A DNA stretch of 31,518 nucleotides, from positions 1 to 31,518 of the forward strand of contig JAHBMJ010001396.1 in the NCBI GenBank assembly GCA_018398765.1, read 5' to 3'. Positions 9,618 through 18,342 of this stretch are shown here, one piece after another. The notes beneath the pieces were generated by a model. That model worked only from the letters and a program-made list of their open reading frames with translations. It made no database searches and was not told the origin of the DNA. The position numbers and the translations under genes were made by a program. Source of the DNA: Chromera velia (Eukaryota; Sar; Chromeraceae). Position 1 is the stretch's first letter. Every line of letters begins with the position of its first letter.

Positions 9618-11013
9618 TCACTCTCACACTCTCACACTCTCACACTCTCACACACTCACCCACTCTCTCACTCACTCACACACACACACAGGGGGGGGGG
9701 AGAGAGAGAGGGAGAGGGAGGGAAGAGAGAGACTGACCCTCGGTAGCATCCGCCTTGATGGGAGCGCTGGGGGGCTTGCCGACGGTCTCCACACCCATCT
9801 TCGAAAGAATCTGCAAGAGCAAGAACGGGAAACAGAGAAGCACAGCACGGGCTTATGCATTTAGGCACTGGGTGGACAAAGTCAAGTGGAAAACGTCAGC
9901 ACCGGTCAAACAGCTCGAAGAAAAGGGAATGACTGTCACACACGCCAAGGGAAAGTGAGGCGGCCACAGCAAAATGATGATGTGTTCTCACCCTCACAGG
10001 GCTCCTCTCCCTCCCTCCCCCCCCCCTTCTCCATATGCCTGGAAGGAAGAAAGCTGGAAAAAAGATAGGAAAAGAGGCCGTCCTGTGCACGACCTTCACG
10101 AGACCTCCTCCGAAGTACGATGTCAGGTAGTCTTAGTCTTCGACGCACAACACACAAGGAACCCAGGAAGAAACAGGGCAAGAAAAGGTTGAAGAGACGG
10201 CCGTACGCAGTACATGGTCACAAAAAGGCCGTGTTTCTGCCTCATGAAAGAACTGGAAGAACCTGACCTCAGGGTCGAATCCTCCCGGTCCCATCTGCTG
10301 CAGTGCCTGGGAGAGGGCAGTGGCGTTTGCAGAGGACATGTCCTCAATCTTGGCGTCTCCAAAGATGACGTAGGTGTCAGAGGCGACGCTCTTGTAAACG
10401 TCGGGCTTCTGCAGGACGAAGAGAATCTGCAAAGAAACAAGTCAAAAGTACAAGCGGAAGGGTACACGCCAGTTGGTGGGGTTTGCCACTTTCGCAGGGA
10501 AGACAAAGGATACTTAACCAGGTGCTGCTGAACAGCTGGGGAAGGAAAGAAACATGATAGAAGAGTGGAGGAACGGTTGGGCGGGCTCGGGCGAGCAGAG
10601 ACGGGGTCGAAGAAGCAAACTAAGACCAACGTTCTTCGCACGCTTGATGGTCACACGAGTGACCCCCCCCACGGGCTTCATGCCGAGCTTGAGAACAGCC
10701 TTTCTGGCCTTCTTCTCTGCGCGGTTCTGCTTGGGTCGGTTGGAGGATCCCTCACCTCCGGCACCGTCTTCGTCCAAGTCGGGCATGGAGTCGGAGCCTG
10801 CAGAAATTGAAAACAGTGGAAGCCAAGCATACGCGGAACGATTGAGAACCAGTTTCGACCACACACACGCAAGAAAACCCGGTCCCTTGAGAACACAAAT
10901 GGTCCTGTTGCCTTGCGCCCTTTCTTCTGGTTGGTAGACTTACCAGAGTCATCATCTTCCTCCTCCTCGTCTCCGATCTCCTCAATGCGGTTGTCCTTCT
11001 TTTCGCCGGGCAT
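8963..11013 (-). CDS. NACA: Nascent polypeptide-associated complex subunit alpha
   Basis: Five exons: 11013-10944, 10797-10631, 10426-10268, 9810-9738 and 9123-8963. They total 630 nt, giving 209 aa and a TGA. All junctions are GT-AG and phase-consistent. The protein starts [20 protein letters not shown]. The NAC domain is at about aa 46-115 ([20 protein letters not shown], then [13 protein letters not shown] and [15 protein letters not shown]). The UBA domain is at about aa 168-206 ([20 protein letters not shown] then [11 protein letters not shown]). Length and domain order match the family. NAC alpha pairs with NAC beta (BTF3) at the ribosome exit tunnel and shields nascent chains. The fourth intron (614 bp) carries a long (CA)n tract. 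The gene is head-to-head with the RetSat-like gene. Confidence 0.95.
9524..9700. repeat. (CA)n/(CACT)n microsatellite with adjoining poly-G
   Basis: Alternating CA with CACTCT variants runs for about 160 bp, then a run of 10 G and a (GA)n block. It lies wholly in the last NAC alpha intron, where the transcript strand reads (TG)n. Confidence 0.9.
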
Positions 11014-11707
11014 TTTGATGTCCCTTTCGGCCAAACAAACAAGTACAGGGTCAATCAATACTTTACGCCAGGTCCGATATTGGATCTCAGTTGTCTGGTG
11101 TACTGCAATATCAGGGAGGTTGGTGAACAAGGAGAAGAAATGCCAGCAAAAAGGGCTGTGTGTGAATTCGTGGTCGAAACCGTTAAGAGCGTCTCCATTT
11201 GACGCTCCAGTTTAATCCCCTAGCTGCATGCTATATAGTGGTCCCGTCAAGCCGTTTCGCGGCATATGGCGCGGCGCCGCGAAGGGCCGCGGCTCGCGGC
11301 CCCGGCCCGGCCATATATATATATATATATATATGCAGCATGCAAGCCGCGCCGCCGCGGGGGGGGCGCCGCATCCACATCCGTCTACACCCGCGCGCGC
11401 GGTCATGCACAGAAATCGACAGAGTCAGACTGAGCATGAAGATGCCATGAGCAAGCTTCGATCAGACTTCGATCCACGACTTCAAGCGCCTCTTCAAACA
11501 TCTTAATGATCTTATCGTTGCACATTGCACGATCAGTGACTAAAGTGAGATGTGAGAGGGACTTTGACAGGTTGTACGTTGAATAAGCCTCGTTGGTAGA
11601 TCAGTTGCGAAGTGTGTGACACAGTATTGTGAAATATTGTGTGTCTCTCCGTTTCTGATTGGGCGTAAGCTCAGCATTCTCTCGAACTGTAGACCCAAGC
11701 CTCCATC
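11014..11707. promoter_or_regulatory. Divergent NAC alpha / RetSat-like upstream region with GC island
   Basis: 694 bp lie between the two start codons. It contains a very CpG-rich patch (about 11258-11404, e.g. GGCGCGGCGCCGCGAAGGGC) interrupted by an alternating (AT) run near 11314-11334. Related GCATGC-containing sequences flank the patch (GCATGCTATATA at about 11227 and TATATGCAGCATGC at about 11330). A bidirectional promoter is the natural reading, inferred from position. Confidence 0.45.
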
Positions 11708-14543
11708 ATGCCTCCTCCGTTTGATACGATCGTTGTGGGGTCTGGCATTGGTGGCCTTACTGCTGCTTCCCTTCTCTCTCAGATGGGCCACAGAGTCCTC
11801 CTCATAGAACAACACAATGCTCTCGGAGGATGTACAAACACCTTCCGCCGTTGCATTCAAGGAGTTACTTGCGAGTTCGACACCGGGTTGCATTACGTTG
11901 CCTCAACCTTCGCGGACCCAGTGCACCGAACAGGGGCCATCATGCGTTTAGTGTCCGACAGTGCTCCCTTCGTTGACCTCGGCTCACCCTACGACAGGGT
12001 TCTCTTCCCTGCAACCGCAACAAGGGAACAGCCGCCAAACAGCTGCGCCCCCTTCCCCAACCCAGACTCATATGACTTCGTCCCGGGGGCCGGGCCGCTC
12101 ACAGAGGCTATCACGTCCCGTCTGGACCCGACGTGGGTCTACCCAGAGCTGCGCACCCGCCTCGCTGAGTGGTTTCGCCTCTTGGAGACAGTTGACCGCA
12201 GCATTGTGCCCCACTTCCTTGCCAAAGCTCTCCCTGCCCCCCTTGCTGCCATCTGTTTCCGATCAGCATCGGACCGCTTCTATTCGTTCGGGAATATCCC
12301 GACTGGTGCTGCCATGCGTGCAATCATCGTGGACGGCGTACCTGCCGCCTCGATTCTGTCCCGTCCCGAAAACTTCGCAGCCTCCCACCTTGCAGGCCCT
12401 CCTGCAGACAAGCTGCAGGCCGCCAGAGATGCGACGAAGCAGCTGCAACAGAAGAAGGTCCTAGACGGTGCCCCTGCCCCGAAGCTAGGCGGTGAGTCGT
12501 CTGCATGTGGTCTGAAGGACCCTCAGCCTCTGGCGGGGGGACTCGGGAGGGAGGAGACGGCAGAGACGGAAACAGAACTCCCACTCCCCCCCCCAGCCTG
12601 TGGGGGGGCGACGAGGCAGGAGACGGCTCAGGTTCAGGAGGGCTTCGACTCAAAGAAGCCAGCAGCCGAAAGGGAGACGCTCCAACGCGTTCTGGGGATC
12701 CTGACGCACCCTATCGGAGACTATGCGTGCCAGCCCCGTGCGTCGTCCCTAACGGCACACAGCCTGACTGCCCAGTACTACATGAATGGCGCGGCCTACA
12801 CCGCCTCTGCCACTGAGGCAATTGCTGCGGGGGCCCGCCGCGTGATCGAGCGGGCTGGCGGCAGAGTCCTCACAAGCACTGCGGTGACCTCTCTGCTGAC
12901 GAACGACGATGGGCATGTGGTGGGGGTCCGCGCACACACACCCAAGGCTGTGGTGACACTGCCGTACCGATGCGGCAGTGCTACTGTCGCGGAGTCCCAC
13001 ATTCAGTCTGCCGGGGTGCCCCTTTGCCGTCCAGTCGTGCGTGCGTCACCGGAGATTCTGGATGTTGACGGGATTCCGACAGGGGCAACGGGGAGTGATG
13101 AAAGCAACAGGGGCAAAGGCACAGGTATGCATGTATGTGTGCACGGGAAGATTTGCAGGAACAGCTTCATTTGGTCTTGTTTCTCTAATTTAATGTTCCA
13201 TCCTCCTATTGCTTTTCTATTGGTTGCGTTCTTTTTTCTTTCTTTCACGAATCTCATTTTTTCCTCTCATTCGACGCATCAGTAGAATTCTTCGTACAGT
13301 CCATCTCGTTCGTCCATCCCTCCTGATGGAACTTTAACTTTGAGTCTCAGTGACCCCCTTTGACTGGCTTCGAAAACTTGACTCACTTGTACAATTTTGC
13401 CGCCTGCATGTCGATTCACACCCTGCATGGATCCCTTCTGTTCCCTCCCTGCAAGCAGACAGACAGACAGACAGCCCATCGATCCATACGTTCATTCTCT
13501 CTCACGCAGGAGCTGCGGATCCCCAAGCGGCAGTTGAGTTTGAGGTCCAGGCCGACCGTGTGGTGTCTGCTGTGGGCGTGTACAACACCTTCCTCAAGCT
13601 CTTGCCTGAAGATCACCCCGCAGCCCGACGCTTTGAGGCCGAGCACGCAGCTCGACCCTCCATGGGACACATCTACCTGTTTGTGGCCCTGCAGGGTGAC
13701 GCCGCATCACTCAACCTGCCCCCAGTGAACTGCTGGTACATCAACGGATACGATGTCGACGCCGCATTCGACTCCTATTGGAAAGATCCGCTCTCCACTC
13801 GCCCCCCCACCGTCTACTTCGGCTTTCCTTGCACGAAGGACCCCACATGGGCCAGTCGGTATCCCGGCATCAGCAACTGCATTCTGATCTCCGACGGAGA
13901 TTTCGAGTGGTTCCAACGGTGGCGCCCCGGGGGGGGGCGGGGGCTTCAGAGTGATTCTGAACTGCGAGCAGAGTACGCCAAAGTGAAGGCGCGTCTCTCA
14001 GAGACGCTTCTGAGCATTTTGATCGAGAAGATGCCGCAGCTGCGGGAGAAGGTCATCTGGACCGAGCTCGCCACCCCCCTTTCCGATGAGAGATTCCTCT
14101 TCGCACATCGGGGAGGTTCGTACGGATCCCGGTGTACTGTTGATTACTTTGCACCGGGTAGCCGCACATTTCTCATGAGGGGGGACACGATCGTGCCTGG
14201 ACTTTTCCAGGCCGGCGCCGATGCGTGGTGCCCCTCTGTGGCGGGTGCCATGTACGGGGGTGTGCTCGGGGCGTGCAAGGTGTTGGGGTTTTTCGGGTCT
14301 GTGCGTCTCTTTGGACGCGTTCTTGCCGCCCAGGTTGCAGCGGTGCAGGAACGCGCGGTGGAGGAAGGGAAATCCCCACCCATCGCGCCCCTGGCAGCTC
14401 TTGTAGCCCTCCGACAGAGTGGGCTGCTTCCGAGCGGGTTCAGTTTGGCGGGGGGGATGGTCCGCTTGACAGCTGCCCTCGTCTGTGCGTTCGGTGTCGC
14501 TGTGATGGCCTTTGTCGCCTACACTTTTCAGAATGAGACGTAG
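11708..14543 (+). CDS. RetSat-like FAD oxidoreductase (all-trans-retinol 13,14-reductase/carotenoid isomerase family)
   Basis: Two exons, 11708-13124 and 13510-14543 (phase-1 junction, GTATGC donor, CACGCAG acceptor), give 816 aa. The N-terminal dinucleotide-binding motif is intact: VVGSGIGGLTAASLL at aa 9-23, with the ribose-binding glutamate at about aa 34 (LLIEQHNALGGC). FDTGLHYV, GFPCTKDPTW, FEWFQRW and the C-terminal cofactor region (GLFQAGADAWCPSVAGAMYG) match the RetSat branch of the phytoene desaturase/CrtISO superfamily. The last 30 residues form a probable membrane segment (about aa 787-812). A low-complexity Gly/Pro/Glu insert at about aa 250-325 makes it longer than the usual roughly 610 aa. 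Substrate cannot be told from sequence; in an alga a carotenoid or other polyene is as likely as retinol. Confidence 0.85.
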
Positions 14544-14666
14544 GAAGAAGAACTGCCTGCGCATCGGTTCTGTCTGTCGTGTGTAGCATCTGTCCGAATA
14601 GTTTTGAGGTGCCATGCATCTGTTCCTTTCCTGTGTGTCATGTGGTGAAAAACATAAGAGAATGAA

Positions 14667-14758
14667 GAGAAAAGAAAGAGAAAAGAGGAAAGAAAAGACG
14701 ATGTAGTCTGTCGAGAAAAGAAAGAGAAAAGGGGAAAGAAAAGACGATGTAGTCTGTC
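14667..14758. repeat. 46-bp tandem duplication downstream of the RetSat-like gene
   Basis: Two adjacent copies (14667-14712 and 14713-14758) are identical except for one base. Each ends GACGATGTAGTCTGTC. They probably lie in the 3' UTR. Confidence 0.85.
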
Positions 14759-14782
14759 ATGTGGTGTTCGAGAAGTGGTCTT

Positions 14783-15190
14783 GTGAGTAAGTGTTTTCAA
14801 GGTGCTGTACATCCGTCTCTCTTTCTCTTTTATGCGCTGTGCACTCAGTGAGTGATTTCGAGGTGCTTTACGTCCGTATCTCTTACTCTTTTACACGTAA
14901 CAAGTTTTACACGATCTTTACTCAGTGAGTGATTTCGAGGTCATTTGCATTCGCATGTCTTTTTCTTTGACACGTCGTGCAGTCACTGAGTGATTTCGAC
15001 GTGGTGTACACCCATCTCTCTTTCTCTTTGATCTGTCGTGCAGCAAGTAAGTGAGTGATTTCGAGGTGCCGTACATTCGCTTTCTCTTTCTCTTGGACAT
15101 GCGGTGTAGTAAGCAAGTGAGTGATTTCGAGGGGTAAGGCGTCCACCCTGCTTCCTTTGGGGTGGTGCGTACAGGTGCTTTCGAGATTCG
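14783..15190. repeat. About 60-bp minisatellite, six units
   Basis: Each unit begins with GTGAGTGATTTCGAGGTG (or a close variant), continues into a C/T-rich stretch (TCTCTCTTTCTCTTT) and ends in a G/T-rich stretch commonly finishing GTGCAG or ACTCA. Units are roughly 60-77 bp and diverged. Minus-strand open frames here (repeats of EITH and SKSLT) are produced by the repeat. Confidence 0.8.
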
Positions 15191-15404
15191 GTGCATCGCT
15201 CCTTCTGCTGCCCTCTCGCTAGCCCTCTCGTAGCCTTCTCTGCTGTGGCTTTTCTCTCGACTTCTCTCCATTCACTTCCAAAGTGTCACTTCTTGTTGAT
15301 GTGCGCATGAAGCTGGCTGCATGTCGATTCATCTCGATCTTCATGCATTCGGCAGTAGATGAGAGTGAATCGGCAAGCCGCAAGCATACATGAAAGCTCG
15401 TATA

Positions 15405-15590
15405 GGAAAGCTCGCACATGGTATGCCAGTGGTTAGACGGCCTAGTAGACGGCTTAAGTGGGATTCAGCTAGAAGCTCACGTATCATGAGAAACGAGTGC
15501 ATGCATATGATTAAGTCTAATAGATTAAAAATATTCATCAATCAATTTTTACCTATTCTAATAAAAAAACAATCAATCAATCAAAACATA
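15405..15590 (+). mobile_element. Possible tRNA-derived SINE with (ATCA)n tail
   Basis: TATGCCAGTGGTTAGACGG at 15423-15441 looks like a tRNA D-arm/A box. A weak B-box-like GGGATTCAGCT follows about 30-40 bp later, and an A-rich then (ATCA)n tail ends near 15587. The layout suits a short retroposon, but the B box is poor, no target duplication was found, and no second full copy is present here. Confidence 0.25.
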
Positions 15591-15808
15591 CGCGTTTCGA
15601 AAAGTTTGCTCCTTTAAATGTTAGTACATATTAGGCTTAGGCCAATTAACAACAATGTGTGGCATAGTCATTTACGTATTTAACAGACAATAGATCCGGG
15701 TGCTTTTGTATTCTTTTAGTGCATTGACTTGCAATACGTCCTGCTGCGGCCCCCCCCGTAACAGTTGAACAACAGTTGGACATAGTGGGAAGGCCCTAGG
15801 GCGGAACA

Positions 15809-15832
15809 TATCAATCAATCAATCAATCAATT
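15809..15832. repeat. (ATCA)n microsatellite
   Basis: Five to six ATCA units. Similar tails occur at 15571-15585 and, reversed, at 25681-25697. Confidence 0.8.
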
Positions 15833-18342
15833 TCGAGGGAGGATATTTCTTTTCATACTAATGCTATTCATAAACTTTTTTTAAAAAAATCTTTATGTAT
15901 AATAAACATTTAAGTTATTTTTTTAAAATGTCTTGCAAGGTTTGGCCCATTTTTACCCCAGTTTAAAAAGATTCAGGCAGACTTTTCCTAATCTTGCGTA
16001 AGGCTTTGCCAACCGTCTTGGAGCAAGCTTTTGAAACATCAAATACACTTAATTTGAAGCAAAAATCATGCCAAAATCAATTAATGCTAACAACGGACGC
16101 ACATTCATGGTCATTCGCCGTTAAATCGCCAGTGATCCTCTGCTATCAGCCAACCTCAACGTCCATTTCTCTAGCCATTTCTGGCATACGCGGACTTACA
16201 CCGCGACGGTGGGTGGTCCCAAGGCTCCTCCACGCTGGATGAAAGACTGGGAAAGGCCACATGTATCGAATCTACTGTCAATGGACGAAGGAACTATGAA
16301 CCAGATTAATGGATGCATCGAAAATCGTTTTGTTGCTTCTCCAATCTCTCATCAAAACTCCACGCCAGCACGCATGGTTTCACCTCTCTCAACGAATCTG
16401 TGGACCTCCGTCAGACCCAGGCAGGGCTGCATGGCTGACGGAGGAACAGACAGACACGAGGCGACCAAACCTGGTGTGTCAAACAACGGGTCACTAGGGA
16501 AAAGCGTGATGCAACATCAGCACAAAGCATTCATTCACTCGCTCACGCACTTCACACGCACACACGAAACTCAGATGGTCGATCGATCGAAACGCCACCC
16601 TGCACGTACCTATTGGGTAAAAGAAAGAAACAAAAAAGCAGAGGCCACTTTTCTTTTCTTCCTTGTTGGTATTCCTTGTTGGTATCTATCTCCCTTTTTT
16701 CATTTTCTGCTTTTCTTTTCTGTTTCGCGTTGAACAAGCGTGTTTCGTTTTTCACCTTTGCGCCTCCTTCCTTGTCCGTCTCAGAAGGTATAAGGTTCGG
16801 TCAATGGACATGCATTTCATTTCTCTCCATGTACGCAGTAAATCGAAAGGTAGGGATTCTTCGTCGTTCCATACGGCCCACTCACGCAAACTCAAAAACG
16901 ATCAAGCGAGTCATTATTCCACGAGCGGTCTCTTCTTTCCTCTGCCCGATGTGCTTTCGTTCGTTCGTTCTGGCTGCACAGCCGGCATGATCGAACCGTG
17001 CATGAATGAATGAAAGAAAAGAGTGGAAGAAGAAAGAAAGAAAAGAGCTCTCTCTGTGGACCTCGCCTTCTCACAAAGAGAATCGACAAACCTTCATTCC
17101 TCGTCCCACACGGCCTACAGGAGCCGTTTTATTTAGGCATGCTCAGCAGACAACATAGTCAGTCCGCACACCCACCCCATCCGTTTCACAATGTCGTTTT
17201 GTCATTGTCATCTAGCATTGTCATCTCGTTTCTTCACAACAAAAAAAGGAAAGGAAAAGAAAAGAAGTTTCCGAGTCGGTAGACGAAACACAAACAACAC
17301 GACGATTTTGTCATTTGTTTTCATTCAACCGTTTACTTTACGGAGCTACTCGCAGTATGTTTTTCTGCTTTCATGCATGTGTGCCTCTTCTGAACGGAAG
17401 ATATATGATCGACTCCATTAAAAAAGCAACACACATCGGATGAAACGGACAAGCACTTGAAGGGGGAAGAACGGCACGGGCATACGAGCAATTAAAAAAA
17501 GCACAGCAGCAAGCATCTAAGCGCAGCCATGTACACATGAGCATGAGAGAAAGGGAAAGATACAAAGGGAGAAAGGAAAGAGAAGCAGATTCATTCATGC
17601 GCATGCAAGACTTGAAGGAGAAAGGAAAAAAGGAACTCCTTGCATTTCTGTTTTGTTCCTTCTTCCTTTCTCTTTCTTTCCTTCTTTCCTCTTCTTCTCT
17701 CCTTCTTTGAAGTCTGTGGTTGTCCATCTGCCCCCCCCTCTCTCTCTCGCTCTCCTAAAAAGAAAAAATGATGAGGTCAGATCGAGTCTGCATTTTTGTC
17801 TCTGGATGGGTTTGTTTGCTCCTCTATATCCCGCGTGATCTCTCCGTTCGTTCCTTCTTTGTTCTAAGAAGATTTACCACCACTTGCCTTTCGTGTCCCC
17901 TCTTCGGGAGGAACTGGAACTGCAGACCTTTCCTTCCTTCCTTCCTTCCTTCCTTTGTTTATTCGTTTCTCCTCCCTTCCCTTTTTTTTCGCTGCTTGTA
18001 TGCCTCTTTTTTATTCTTTTTTCCCTTCCCTTTGCACAGTGCTGTTTCCATGAACCTGTTTTCCTGCCTGTGTTCTTGCCGTCTTCTTTTCTCCCTGTCG
18101 ATCTCCCAGCGAGTGCACCCACGACACTGCCTGCCATCTGCTTCCTCCACTACTCCGAGACCCCTCAGTGAGTCAGTTTCTTTCTTCCTTTCTTTCTTCG
18201 TTGTTCGAAAATCGATCGGCACGTCAGCCAGTTGGGCAGTCACCCACCCCAGACAGACGAGCCCACAAGTCACCATGACGCGCGCACAGACACAGACACG
18301 CAGACAGACAGATAGATACGCTTACTCCCTCAGCTCAAACGC

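Larger units (their letters stand above)
15191..18342. other. Large intergenic interval, no convincing gene
   Basis: Between the convergent RetSat-like and secreted-protein genes. 15390-16000 is AT-rich with two (ATCA)n tails. 16000-16600 has mixed composition with only short frames. 16600-18300 alternates pyrimidine- and purine-rich tracts, including (CCTT)n at 17931-17955. The open frames are short and rich in Phe/Ser/Leu or Lys/Glu, and look like composition artefacts. The end nearest 18342 likely includes the 3' UTR of the secreted-protein gene. Confidence 0.5.

Noticed and set aside
10096-10125. Possible extra NAC alpha exon reading SYFGGGLVK on the minus strand
   Set aside because: Its acceptor phase does not match the exon 3 donor, while joining exons 3 and 4 directly keeps phase and gives a normal-length protein.
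16000-16110. Minus-strand fragment reading SKACSKTVGKALRKIRKSLPE
   Set aside because: Fewer than 40 codons between stops with no recognisable neighbour exon; too little to call a gene.
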